The position numbers and the translations under genes are program-made. The notes beneath the pieces are model-generated. The model saw only the letters and a list, made by a program, of their open reading frames with translations, did not search any database and had not been told where the DNA came from. From positions 248,001 through 312,000 of the forward strand of contig NZ_DASYHI010000022.1 of the NCBI RefSeq assembly GCF_035998675.1: a stretch of DNA of 64,000 nucleotides. Direction: 5' to 3'. This DNA is from Telluribacter sp035998675. GTDB taxonomy: Bacteria > Bacteroidota > Bacteroidia > Cytophagales > Spirosomataceae. This document shows, piece after piece, positions 52,609 to 61,218 of this stretch. The first letter of the stretch is position 1. The number at the start of each line of letters is the position of its first letter.

Positions 52609-53172
52609 ATGATCAAGCGTTGTTTATTCGTATCTCTCCTATCGTTATTGTCTTTCTGTGCCACAGCCCAAACCGACCAGGGTACCTGGCTGGTGGGACT
52701 ATCGGGAAATGGCTCATTTAGACGTGTGGAGCAAAGTAAAATAACCAGCCTACAGCTAGCGCCTCAACTTGGCTATTTCGTAAATAAAAATCTGGTTTTA
52801 GGTACTCAACTCACTTTGGATCATGACCAAAGAACCTTCATGGAGACGCTTACCTATAAAAGTAATACCACAAGTATACACGGATTGGCCCGCTACTATT
52901 TCGGGAACTGGAAGGCCAGGCCCTATGTGAATTTCATGACAGGGTATACCTGGAACCGGGCACTTACCATGAGTCAAAATGGTGAGCTGGTCAGGTTTAG
53001 AGGCGATGAGGGGTGGAATGCATCGTTAGGGGCTGGTGTAGCCTACTTTGTCGCGCCTAAAGTCGCCCTAGAAGCAGATGCCAACTACCGTCATCACTTT
53101 AATGATGATTTGGGGAGAAGAAATAATAGGGCTGTAACGCTCCGGCTGGGACTCTCGCTGTACCTTCGCTGA
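52609..53172 (+). CDS. Small outer-membrane beta-barrel protein
   Basis: A 187-residue protein with a signal peptide (about 1-20, ending ATAQ) and eight or so beta strands with alternating hydrophobicity (GTWLVGLSGNGSF, LQLAPQLGYFVNKNLVLGTQL, GLARYYFG, ASLGAGVAYFVAPKVALEAD) closing in an aromatic-poor LRLGLSLYLR strand. This is the OmpX/OprF-N-like porin family fold. Function unknown. Confidence 0.82.
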   Translation: MIKRCLFVSLLSLLSFCATAQTDQGTWLVGLSGNGSFRRVEQSKITSLQLAPQLGYFVNKNLVLGTQLTLDHDQRTFMETLTYKSNTTSIHGLARYYFGNWKARPYVNFMTGYTWNRALTMSQNGELVRFRGDEGWNASLGAGVAYFVAPKVALEADANYRHHFNDDLGRRNNRAVTLRLGLSLYLR

Positions 53173-53227
53173 CCTGCAATTACCTTTATTCTTCTGGTAA
53201 AGCAGGATTTTTTCTGTACCAATAAAA

Positions 53228-53257
53228 AATCAGGACGGCCCGTGGGCCGCCCTGATT
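53228..53257 (-). terminator. Terminator of the GIN-domain gene (minus strand)
   Basis: Stem 53228-53241 with 53244-53257 (one mismatch; AATCAGG and CGGCCC arms). On the minus strand it ends in a run of T (GATTTTTTATT). Confidence 0.8.
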
Positions 53258-53279
53258 CACAATCCAGTATGTTAAGTAC

Positions 53280-54017
53280 TTATTCCTTGCTGAGGTTGCT
53301 CCCTCCCGACAGGCGCTGCTCGGTAGTAGGGTTGCCGCGGTAGCGTACAGTGCTGGCACCGCTGGCGTCTACTTTGAGGTACTTGGAGGCCCATACACGG
53401 GCGCGGCTGGCACCGGACAAATCCAGGTCGGCTTCTTCTACCGGAAAATCAGTACCTACCAGTTGCGAAGCGCCCGAAAGCTGGCTGGTCAGGAAGCGGC
53501 CATCGCCCCGCAGATTCAGCTCCGAAGCGCCCGACAGGTCTACGTCCATGCGTTCAGTAGAGCCGGTAAAGGTAGAGCGGGAAGCGCCCGACAGGTTTAC
53601 TTCTACCCGACGCTGGTCTTCAAAGCCTTCGATGGTTGATTCGCTCGCTCCCGAAAAACGTACCGAACGCAGCTCGGGCATGGTAATGTCGATGTCCATC
53701 CGGTAGCGGCGTGTGCGCCAGGCGTTGCGGTACCGGATGGTCAGTAAGCCGTTGCGGTCTACGTATGCATCCAGGTCGTCGAGGTCGTTCAGTTCACCGG
53801 TAGCCGTTACCTGGAAAGTATTGCCCTGCCGTACTCTGACGTGAAACGCGCTGCCCATTTCAAGACGGTCAAAATTGGTCAGGCTGACGTCGCGGGTACT
53901 GGTACCCCGGGGAGAAATGCCACCGTCCATGGAGTTGATGTAAAGGCACGACTGCATAGTCAGTAAGAATCCCAGGATGGCTACGCTGAAAAGAATGGAA
54001 GTGAAGGTTTTTTTCAT
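53280..54017 (-). CDS. GIN-domain (DUF2807) lipoprotein
   Basis: A 245-residue lipoprotein (lipobox MQSC, Cys24). The head GIN domain forms a beta-solenoid, seen as seven regularly spaced SGAS-type turns: FSGASES, LSGASRS, LSGASEL, LSGASQL, LSGASRA, ASGASTV and LSGGSNL. The N-terminal part with FDRLEMGSAFHVRVRQG is the typical entry. Its role is unknown, presumably at the cell surface or in the periplasm. Monocistronic. Confidence 0.88.
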   Translation of the reverse strand: MKKTFTSILFSVAILGFLLTMQSCLYINSMDGGISPRGTSTRDVSLTNFDRLEMGSAFHVRVRQGNTFQVTATGELNDLDDLDAYVDRNGLLTIRYRNAWRTRRYRMDIDITMPELRSVRFSGASESTIEGFEDQRRVEVNLSGASRSTFTGSTERMDVDLSGASELNLRGDGRFLTSQLSGASQLVGTDFPVEEADLDLSGASRARVWASKYLKVDASGASTVRYRGNPTTEQRLSGGSNLSKE

Positions 54018-54267
54018 GGCTAATAAATGATAATTGGTACTACAAAATAAAATGGATGATTTAGTTTAAATAACAAGGACTGGCTTTTTCGTCGGCCTTT
54101 GTATCAGGACAGCCCTCCCCGGCTTTCCCCCTATCCAAAACAAAAAATTATTTTTTCGGCCTGATCGTAGGGGTCGGCAGGTACTTGGTTGTCATGGGAG
54201 AAAATAGTTTTAAACTTGGTAGCAACCGCTCTTCAAAATATCGGAACCGGTACTGATGGCAATTACC

Positions 54268-54275
54268 TATTTTTG
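54268..54275 (+). promoter_or_regulatory. Bacteroidota -7 promoter element (TATTTTTG)
   Basis: TATTTTTG lies 24 bp before the GTG at 54300, and inside the longer possible frame, which favours GTG as the sigma-factor start. Confidence 0.4.
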
Positions 54276-54299
54276 TACGGAAAAAAACAAGACGCCTTC

Positions 54300-54875
54300 G
54301 TGCACTTATCCGACACAGAAATCGTATCCGCCATTCGGCAGGGCCACGAGTCCGCTTTTGAGCAGATGTTCCGTACGTACTACGAACGTCTGTGTCATTA
54401 TGCGAATTCGTTGCTGAAGGACGAGGACGAAGCCGAGGAAATGGTACAGACGGTGTTTCTGAGTATCTGGGAAAAGCGGAGTGAACTGGAAATAACCCTT
54501 TCGCTGAAAGCGTACCTGTACCGGGCCGTCCATAATCACTGCCTGAATAAGATCAAGCACTACCAGGTTCGCGAAACCCACCGGGAGTACTCACTGTACT
54601 ACCAGCCCCAGGGATACGAAGCGGTTACTGAAACTATTTACGGAACCGAACTCGAAGAGCGCATTGAAGAGGCAGTCAGCCGCCTGCCCGAACAGTGCCA
54701 GCTGGTGTTTCGGTTGAGCCGCTTTGAAGAACTGAAGTACCAGGAAATAGCCGACCGGCTGGGGCTTTCGATCAAGACCATCGAAAATCAGATCGGGAAG
54801 GCATTACGCATTTTACGCAGCGAACTGGCCGACTACCTGCCCGCGCTGTTTTGGTTGGCTTGTTTTGTTTTTTGA
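54300..54875 (+). CDS. ECF RNA polymerase sigma factor (FecI-like)
   Basis: A 191-residue sigma-70 family factor. Region 2 is DTEIVSAIRQGHESAFEQMF to EEMVQTVFLSIWEKR; region 4 is VSRLPEQCQLVFRLSRFEEL and YQEIADRLGLSIKTIENQIG. I place the start at GTG 54300, because the frame upstream (to TTG 54189) encodes no conserved residues and contains a -7-like element. It is followed after 18 bp by the FecR anti-sigma gene, the usual surface-signalling arrangement in which the sigma factor turns on an outer-membrane transporter or sensor. Confidence 0.9.
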   Translation: MHLSDTEIVSAIRQGHESAFEQMFRTYYERLCHYANSLLKDEDEAEEMVQTVFLSIWEKRSELEITLSLKAYLYRAVHNHCLNKIKHYQVRETHREYSLYYQPQGYEAVTETIYGTELEERIEEAVSRLPEQCQLVFRLSRFEELKYQEIADRLGLSIKTIENQIGKALRILRSELADYLPALFWLACFVF

Positions 54876-54893
54876 CCGTATTAATTTATTCTC

Positions 54894-55919
54894 TTGAATA
54901 ACCCAAACGAACCCATTTCTGACGAGCTACTGGCGCGCTACCTGGCGGGGTCGGCCACCGCCGCGGAAATCGACCAGGTGAAGCAATGGCTCGAGGCCTC
55001 GCCCAGGCGTGCCACCGAGCTGGCTGCCTACCGCAAACTGTGGGAGCGGAGCCAGGCGGTGGGGCAAAAACGCATGCCGGTCAATACGGATGCCGCCTGG
55101 GAGAAAATGCAAAAGCGCATGCACAGGGCTGCGCCGGAACCGGCAACTCCCGTCCGAAAGCCCGAAGCCATCATAAAGCCTATGCCCGTCAAGCGGCCGA
55201 TGACCCCTACCCTCTGGGCGGCGGCGGCCGTAGCCCTGGTCGCCCTGGCGTTTGGCTGGTTATTCTTTACCCACAAAGCTAGCCCGCAACTTGTAAGTGT
55301 CAGTACCCAAAACAATACATTTGAAAAGACTTTACCCGACGGCACCAAAGTATTCCTTAACCGAAACTCTACCCTCACTTACCCCGAAGGACTGACGGGC
55401 GATTTTCGCACCGTATCCCTAAAAGGAGAAGCGTTTTTTGACGTAGCCCCCGACGCCAGTCATCCTTTTGTTATTGACGCCAACGGTACCCAGGTACGCG
55501 TGGTAGGTACTTCATTTAACGTAAAAGCCTACGATGAAGCGGTTCGGGTGGACGTAAAAAGCGGTAAGGTGGAAGTAAGCAAAGCGTCCCGCAAAGCCAT
55601 TTTGACTAAGGGCGAAGGAGTAAAAGTAGAGGCCGACACTATTATGCGAAATATCCTGGCCGACCCCAACATGGCCGCCTACCGTACGCAGGTGTTTGAG
55701 TTTACGGCCACCAGCCTGGATGAGGTAGTGCAGTCGCTGCGGAATGGGTACAACGCCGACGTACGGCTTTCCACTGAACAACTGGCCAACTGCCGTCTGA
55801 CGGCCCGTTTTGAGAGGGAAACTTTGGACGCTACCCTGGCGGTGATTGCCGAAACCCTGAACCTGCGCCTGAGCCACCAAGGCGATACCTACTGGCTGGA
55901 AGGTACCGGTTGTCAGTAA
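54894..55919 (+). CDS. FecR-family anti-sigma factor
   Basis: A 341-residue inner-membrane regulator starting at TTG. Its cytoplasmic N-terminus (DELLARYLAGSATAAEIDQVKQWL split by no gap) should bind the sigma factor. One transmembrane helix lies at about 108-126 (LWAAAAVALVALAFGWLFF). The periplasmic FecR domain reads KTLPDGTKVFLNRNSTLTYP, VSLKGEAFFDVA and VRVVGTSFNVKAY. A C-terminal DUF4974-like part (FEFTATSLDEVVQSLRNGY, LDATLAVIAETLNL) completes it. It is the second gene of the signalling unit. Confidence 0.92.
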   Translation: MNNPNEPISDELLARYLAGSATAAEIDQVKQWLEASPRRATELAAYRKLWERSQAVGQKRMPVNTDAAWEKMQKRMHRAAPEPATPVRKPEAIIKPMPVKRPMTPTLWAAAAVALVALAFGWLFFTHKASPQLVSVSTQNNTFEKTLPDGTKVFLNRNSTLTYPEGLTGDFRTVSLKGEAFFDVAPDASHPFVIDANGTQVRVVGTSFNVKAYDEAVRVDVKSGKVEVSKASRKAILTKGEGVKVEADTIMRNILADPNMAAYRTQVFEFTATSLDEVVQSLRNGYNADVRLSTEQLANCRLTARFERETLDATLAVIAETLNLRLSHQGDTYWLEGTGCQ

Positions 55920-55928
55920 GTAATTACG

Positions 55929-56196
55929 AATTCTTAATCAGTAGTGTACGAAGAAATTATTTTTAGCCCCAAGGGGGCGGTAACTTAGTAGAATAGGCGT
56001 TAGAATTGTTCATAAAGCTCCGTAGGCGGCCGCCGCTGCGGAGCGACACATCAGAGGCTTAGTGTCGCCCCTACCGGGGCTTAAATCTCTGCAACTCGCT
56101 AATCTGCTACTAAGGTTTGGCCCCTCTGGGGCCGTCCGCCTCTGGGGCCGCTTTTGAACCTGAAATATTTTCTTCGTACACTACTAATTCCGAATT
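55929..56196. mobile_element. MITE-like non-autonomous element with 28-bp terminal inverted repeats
   Basis: Left end 55929-55956 (AATTCTTAATCAGTAGTGTA, then CGAAGAAA) and right end 56169-56196 are inverse copies matching at about 25 of 28 positions. The inside has no gene but several GC-rich hairpins: GCCCC-AAG-GGGGC (55966-55978), GCTCCG...CGGAGC (56017-56044), GCGACAC...GTGTCGC (56043-56068), GCCCC-TACC-GGGGC (56067-56080) and GGCCCC-TCT-GGGGCC (56119-56133). There is no transposase and no obvious target duplication. It sits between fecR and the STN gene. Confidence 0.65.
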
Positions 56197-56294
56197 TTGA
56201 ATAATCAGAACCAATATAGTTAACTACTTGCCACTACGCATAAACTCCGGCTACGCAAAGACTCATACACTTTTATAATTCATTACCCACTACT

Positions 56295-58115
56295 TTGATT
56301 ACCATTAAATTACATAGCGGCTTTCTCCTCCTACTTCTGATTTTCCAGACGACTCACCACTTACTGGCGCAGCCTTTGCTCGAAAACCGAATTAGCCTGC
56401 GGGTCAGCAATGAACGCATTGAAGAGGTACTTCGGCAAATTGGAGACAAAGGAGGCTGTAGCTTTTCGTACAGTCCGGATGCCATTGATGTAAGAGCGCG
56501 GGTGTCGGTCAATGCTACCAATCAGAGCGTGCGGGAAATCCTGAATGAAATATTCAAGGGCACGGTTTCTTTTAAGGAACGTCGCAAGTACATTATTTTA
56601 CAAAAAGTAGCCGCCGAACCCGAGCGAAAGCCCGATAATTTTATCCTGAACGGCTATATAATAGATAAGAAAACGGGAGAACGGCTCTCCGACGCCAGTA
56701 TCTACGAAGCCAACTCGCTGGTGTCAACGGTTAGTAATGAGTATGGCTACTACCGCATCCGACTCCCCTCGGCCCAGCCCACGCTGCGGCTGGAAGTCCG
56801 GAAGGAAGAGTACGCCGCCCGCTCGATTGAGGTTACCCGGCGCCAGGACTACTACCTGTCCATTTCGTTGGCTCCGGATACCATTCGCCATATTCAGCGG
56901 CAGAATCCCCGCCTGGTAACCCGGCATGACTCGGTACCTTCGCGCATCGACTCCCGCGTGGAGATTCCCAGAGTGGACGCTCCCAGGGTGGCTACTCCGG
57001 TTGCTGAATCAGGACCGGCCGATACGCTTTCGCCTTCCACCAGCCCTTCCTACACCCTACAGGAGCGTCTGCAGCAAATCCGGGATGACATGGTTGAAGC
57101 TTTTGCCTCGACCCGCCAGGCCATCCATACCGAAAACATAACCGATACCCTCTACCGGCCTTTCCAGGCTTCCATCCTACCTTTTCTGGGTACTAACCAT
57201 CAGCTGAGCGGAAACGTAATCAATGATTTGTCCCTTAACCTGATTGCCGGTTATTCGCTGGGTGTGGGTGCGCTGGAAGTGGGAGGCATGTTTAATATTG
57301 TACGCTGGGATGTAAAGGGTATTCAGGTGGCGGGGGTAGCCAACCTGGTGGGTCGCGATGTAAACGGACTACAGATTGCCGGATTCGGCAACCTGAACAT
57401 CGGAGAATTTCGGGGCATTCAGATTGCGGGTACCGTCAACACCACCGCCGAAGACTTCCGGGGCCTTCAGATTTCGGGTGGAGTTAACGTAGTAGGGCGT
57501 ACCCTGAACGGCTGGCAGATTTCTCCCGGTTTAAATTACGCTGGTATAGTCCGGAGGGGTCACCAGATTGGCTTCCTCAACTACGCCGACTCCTCGGCAA
57601 CTACGCCTTTCGGGTACCTTAGCTATGTCCGCAAAAACGGGTACCGCCGCTATGAATTCTCCACCGACGAATTAAACTACTTCAACGCTACCTTTAAAAC
57701 GGGGGTACCTGCTTTTTATAACATCTTTACGCTGGGCCTGAATGCCTTCATACCCGGAAAGCCCTTTGGTAGCATTGGCTACGGCATAGGTACAGCCCGG
57801 CGGCTGGGCCGGGGCTGGATACTCAACGCCGACCTTATAGGGAACCGGCTGGCGGTTCAACGCCAGTTCTGGCGGGAACCGCAGGCTGGTCACTACCGTC
57901 TGACGGTAGCCCTTGAGAAAAAACTGAGTGAGCGGCTTGCCCTGTCTGTAGGCCCCACCCTGAACCTCCTGCACACGCCCTACGCCGGTTTGATAAATAC
58001 CAGCGTTCAACGCGGTATGGAACCAATCTGGTTAGGAAACAAGCCGGATAGTGGTAGTACCACCTACGCCTGGGTTGGCTTTCAGGCAGCCCTGCGGCTT
58101 TGCAATCGGATTTAA
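56295..58115 (+). CDS. STN-domain outer-membrane/surface protein with G-x-Q-I-x-G repeats
   Basis: A 606-residue exported protein starting at TTG (signal peptide about 1-26). Residues 31-104 are a secretin/TonB N-terminal (STN) domain, the part that signals to FecR in FecI/FecR systems. Residues 115-195 are carboxypeptidase-regulatory-like (LNGYIIDKKTGERLSDASIY). A Pro/Ser-rich linker leads to a C-terminal beta region where about six units of some 20 residues repeat (GIQVAGVAN, GLQIAGFGN, GIQIAGTVN, GLQISGGVN, GWQISPGLN, GHQIGFLN) at 330-430, then barrel-like strands. There is no TonB plug, so it seems to be a sensor or surface protein rather than a transporter. Confidence 0.75.
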   Translation: MITIKLHSGFLLLLLIFQTTHHLLAQPLLENRISLRVSNERIEEVLRQIGDKGGCSFSYSPDAIDVRARVSVNATNQSVREILNEIFKGTVSFKERRKYIILQKVAAEPERKPDNFILNGYIIDKKTGERLSDASIYEANSLVSTVSNEYGYYRIRLPSAQPTLRLEVRKEEYAARSIEVTRRQDYYLSISLAPDTIRHIQRQNPRLVTRHDSVPSRIDSRVEIPRVDAPRVATPVAESGPADTLSPSTSPSYTLQERLQQIRDDMVEAFASTRQAIHTENITDTLYRPFQASILPFLGTNHQLSGNVINDLSLNLIAGYSLGVGALEVGGMFNIVRWDVKGIQVAGVANLVGRDVNGLQIAGFGNLNIGEFRGIQIAGTVNTTAEDFRGLQISGGVNVVGRTLNGWQISPGLNYAGIVRRGHQIGFLNYADSSATTPFGYLSYVRKNGYRRYEFSTDELNYFNATFKTGVPAFYNIFTLGLNAFIPGKPFGSIGYGIGTARRLGRGWILNADLIGNRLAVQRQFWREPQAGHYRLTVALEKKLSERLALSVGPTLNLLHTPYAGLINTSVQRGMEPIWLGNKPDSGSTTYAWVGFQAALRLCNRI

Positions 58116-58118
58116 TTG

Positions 58119-58157
58119 AAAAGCAGGAAAGGAGGAAAGGAGGAAAGCAGGAAAGTG
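58119..58157. repeat. Purine-rich short tandem repeat
   Basis: Tandem AGGAAAGG/AGCAGGAAA units right after the STN gene. It is the reverse-strand counterpart of the pyrimidine repeat at 4451-4504. Confidence 0.6.
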
Positions 58158-58159
58158 CC

Positions 58160-58262
58160 GAAAGTGAGTTGAAGTGTTTATGAGAATTACTCTGCGCGTA
58201 ACTTCCGCTCATATAAAATTCTTCAACATTCACTCAATCACTATTCCTCTCATTCACTAATT
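58160..58262. repeat. Intergenic repeat copy B
   Basis: Contains TTTATGAG, then ACTCTGCGCGTAACTTCC at 58189-58206 (identical to 50148-50165), then CATTCACTCAATCACT and TCATTCACTAATT up to the nadE stop codon. Confidence 0.6.
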
Positions 58263-58265
58263 AAC

Positions 58266-60293
58266 CTAAAACCCTATCCGCTTGGCGCGTTTGATTTTTT
58301 TCTCGGCGGCATACTCTCTCAGTTCCTCCAGCTCCCGCTCAAACCCACCCGAAAGGATCGGGAAGCGGCACCAGGTACGGGGGTCGAGGTTAAGGTCGTC
58401 GAGGTGGAAGGAAGGGGCGTAACGCTCGCGTTTCCACTGATTCCGGCTCCACAATTTAAAGAACCGCTCGGTCCACTGGAGCATCAGTTCGGGTGAGTAT
58501 TGCCCCTCGTAGCGCACCAGAATATTGCGGTAGCAATCGACCGGTGGCTTTTTATCCCGAATCGCCAGCTCTTCCAGCGAATCCAGCAACTCGTAGGGCA
58601 TTAGGTCATCCTCGTCGGTCTGGTTGTACTCCTGCGGCCGGAGTTCGGCGGTAGGTTGCAGGCTGTTCACTTTTTTGAGGCCTTCAATCCGGATATGCTT
58701 GCCCTTTACTTCGCAGCCAATGGTTTCGAGCCAGCGGAGCCACTGACGCAGGTAGTGCTTGTCAATACCCGCAATGGGGCTGAGGCCACCGGCCGTATCG
58801 CCGTCCATCGTAGCGTACCCAACCGCTACTTCGGAGCGATTGGAGGTCGACAACAACAAGTGATTGTCAACGTTGGTCAGGTACCATACACCAGGGGCCC
58901 GTACCCGCGCCTGAATATTCTGTAGGGCTACATCGTCGGTTTTCCAGCTTAGCTGCCGGCCAATCTGCTCTTCAATCAGCCGGGTGTAGGTTTCCACCAA
59001 GCCATTTATATTAATGGTATAAAAGGTAGATCCAATGGACTCCGCCAGCGAACGGGCCGATTCAAGCGTATCCTCGGAGCTGTTTTCAGTACCCTGGTAA
59101 ATATTGTGAATAAGCTCTTTGGAAATAGCTTCCACCGTTTCGGCTCCCTGAATTTTGCCGATATAGCCTAACTTTTGTTTAAACTGCTCCATTCCGATAC
59201 TTTCATCGGCCAGCCGGATCATCAGACCGCACAGGGCCGTACAGGCCGACGAATCGGCTCCTCCAGACAGCGAAATGGTAAAGCCCTGCGACCGGCTTTT
59301 GCGCAAATAGTCAAACAGGGCCAGACAAACCGCCCGAGCAAATTCTTCTTCTTTGATGGCCCCTCCGCTTTCAAAAGGCTCCATGGTAGCCACCTGATGC
59401 GCCACGGGTTCAATATCCGGAAAATCGAAGGTGGCTACTATTTTCCAGGTTTCTTCCCTGACGAGTCTCCCCAGGTTCTGTACCTGCGTCAGGCGGGTAA
59501 ATTCGGTATCAATCACCGCCGTCGTTATCAGATAATCCGCGTAGCTGAACCGTGGACTGGATACCAGCAGTTCTCCGTTGGAGGCAATCATGGCATCACC
59601 ATCGTAGATGGCGCGGCCGGCTTCATTTCCCAGAAGGTTGGTGTATATATAATTACAGCCAAAGGTACGGGAGGCGTCTACCACCAGCCGCTCCCTGATC
59701 ATGAACTTGTTAAAGGCGAAGTGGCTGGCGCTGGGGTTGAGCATAATATCCACGCCCCGGTCGTAATGGGTTCGTCCGGGACGGTTGGAGATCCAGGCAT
59801 CTTCGCAAATTTCAAAAGCCAGCCGAACGCCCGACACATCAAAAATAATATCGCCAATGGGGTAAGACATCTGGTCTATTTCGGTCCGGGTTACTACGCC
59901 GGGAGCCCAGGCGTGAAACCAGCGCGGCTCGTAGTGGATTCCGTTGTTGGGCAAATTTTGCTTGACGTAAAAACCCAGAATACGCTTGTTGGCAATCAGG
60001 CAGGCCGTGTTATAAACCCGGTGGTTGTGACGGAGGGGCAGCCCCACCGCGACAATAATGTCGCCCGTATGCTGTACGATTTCCAGCAGGCATTTCTTGG
60101 CCTGTTCCACAATGTCATACGACATGAAATAGTCTTCGCAACCGTAGCCCGTTATACACAATTCGGGCAGGCAAAGTATCGATACTTCCTGCTGGCGAGC
60201 AACCTCAATGGCTCCAATGATATTGGCGGTATTATTTTTCCAGTCCATCGGGGTTTGGTTTACTACCCCGGCGGCTACTTTGATAAGTGTCAT
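58266..60293 (-). CDS. nadE: Glutamine-dependent NAD(+) synthetase
   Basis: A 675-residue two-domain enzyme from the ATG at 60293 (MTLIKVAAGVVNQTPMDW). The N-terminal nitrilase-type glutaminase has its Glu in CLPELCITGYG, Lys in FYVKQNLPN and Cys in FEICEDAW. The C-terminal ATP-pyrophosphatase has the loop SLSGGADSSAC. Ammonia passes from the first to the second site to amidate deaminated NAD. The length is right for the glutamine-dependent type. Together with pncB and the CinA-like protein, it gives this window three NAD-cycle genes, at separate places. Confidence 0.95.
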   Translation of the reverse strand: MTLIKVAAGVVNQTPMDWKNNTANIIGAIEVARQQEVSILCLPELCITGYGCEDYFMSYDIVEQAKKCLLEIVQHTGDIIVAVGLPLRHNHRVYNTACLIANKRILGFYVKQNLPNNGIHYEPRWFHAWAPGVVTRTEIDQMSYPIGDIIFDVSGVRLAFEICEDAWISNRPGRTHYDRGVDIMLNPSASHFAFNKFMIRERLVVDASRTFGCNYIYTNLLGNEAGRAIYDGDAMIASNGELLVSSPRFSYADYLITTAVIDTEFTRLTQVQNLGRLVREETWKIVATFDFPDIEPVAHQVATMEPFESGGAIKEEEFARAVCLALFDYLRKSRSQGFTISLSGGADSSACTALCGLMIRLADESIGMEQFKQKLGYIGKIQGAETVEAISKELIHNIYQGTENSSEDTLESARSLAESIGSTFYTININGLVETYTRLIEEQIGRQLSWKTDDVALQNIQARVRAPGVWYLTNVDNHLLLSTSNRSEVAVGYATMDGDTAGGLSPIAGIDKHYLRQWLRWLETIGCEVKGKHIRIEGLKKVNSLQPTAELRPQEYNQTDEDDLMPYELLDSLEELAIRDKKPPVDCYRNILVRYEGQYSPELMLQWTERFFKLWSRNQWKRERYAPSFHLDDLNLDPRTWCRFPILSGGFERELEELREYAAEKKIKRAKRIGF

Positions 60294-60354
60294 AAGCGAA
60301 TAAAAATGGATGATTTGTACATACTGCCAAGGTACCTCCCAACTTAGGTATAAG

Positions 60355-60387
60355 ATCCGTGGCACCGTTTGTAACGGTGCCACGGAT
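60355..60387. terminator. Perfect 15-bp inverted repeat (terminator-like)
   Basis: ATCCGTGGCACCGTT at 60355-60369 pairs with 60373-60387 over a TGT loop, between the NagB-like gene's end and the nadE start (both minus). No T run follows on either strand, so it may be a terminator for the NagB-like gene or a small repeat. Confidence 0.5.
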
Positions 60388-60453
60388 GGCAGATTAACTA
60401 ACTATTGGCTGTTATGGTAACTAAATAAAGGAGGGAAAGGGTTTGAAAGCTTT

Positions 60454-61197
60454 TCACGATAGACCGGGTTGCAAGAGGTCGGAAGCCGCTTCGGAATCGA
60501 GCAAAACCAGGGCGTCGGGATGCTCCTGAACCAGACTTGCCGGGAACGATTCGGTAACTTCTCCCCTCAGAGCGCGGGCAATAGCCGGGGCTTTGGCCTC
60601 CCCGCTGGCCAGCAGGACCAGTTGCCGGGCCTCCCGCATGTGCCGCAGGCCAATGGTTACGCCCCCGGTAAGTATAGTGGGCGTTTTGAAGTACTTCTGT
60701 CCAACCTCTTTGGTGATGGGTTCAAGCTCGGATATATGGGCGTAGGTGTCAAAAGGAGTACCCGGTTCGTTGAGCGCCAGGTGGCCGTTCATACCAATGC
60801 CAAGTACTATCAGGTCCAGGCCCCCCAGTTGCTGTAAAGCTTGGTTAATTCGCTCACAGTCGGCGGGTAAATCGTCGGCCTTGGCGTTGAAGAACAGGAT
60901 TTGTTCAGCCCGAAAGCCAATCGGATGAAGCAAATCCTGATCCATGACCTGTCGGCAACTGCCTTCCTCTTCCGGCCCCATCCCAATCCATTCGTCCAGT
61001 CCCACGAAGGTACATCGGGTAAAATTGACCAGCCCCTGCTCGTGGCGAAGTACCAGCTCCCGAAACATGCCCAGGGGGGTACTTCCCGAAGGCAGACAAA
61101 TGACCGCCTCCGGCTTTGCCTCTAAGGTACTTACCACCACATCGGCCGCCGCCCGGGACAAGAGTCCGTAGGTAGGATAAACCTGAAAATCCAGCAT
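60454..61197 (-). CDS. Glucosamine-6-phosphate deaminase family protein (NagB-like)
   Basis: A 247-residue Rossmann-like sugar-phosphate isomerase/deaminase. The phosphate loop SGSTPLGMFREL, the catalytic Asp region FVGLDEWIGM and the lid GIGMNGHLALNEPG are all present; in NagB the Asp abstracts the C2 proton and the His opens the ring. It lies 21 bp downstream of namZ on the same strand, so it is likely co-transcribed and part of amino-sugar recovery from peptidoglycan. Plain NagB is the best call, but a related deaminase of other amino-sugar phosphates is possible. Confidence 0.88.
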   Translation of the reverse strand: MLDFQVYPTYGLLSRAAADVVVSTLEAKPEAVICLPSGSTPLGMFRELVLRHEQGLVNFTRCTFVGLDEWIGMGPEEEGSCRQVMDQDLLHPIGFRAEQILFFNAKADDLPADCERINQALQQLGGLDLIVLGIGMNGHLALNEPGTPFDTYAHISELEPITKEVGQKYFKTPTILTGGVTIGLRHMREARQLVLLASGEAKAPAIARALRGEVTESFPASLVQEHPDALVLLDSEAASDLLQPGLS

Positions 61198-61218
61198 AGT
61201 AAAATAGAATATGTATAG

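Noticed and set aside
59175..60347. 390-residue plus-strand frame opposite nadE
   Set aside because: nadE on the minus strand is unmistakable, and this frame has no motif or start signal.
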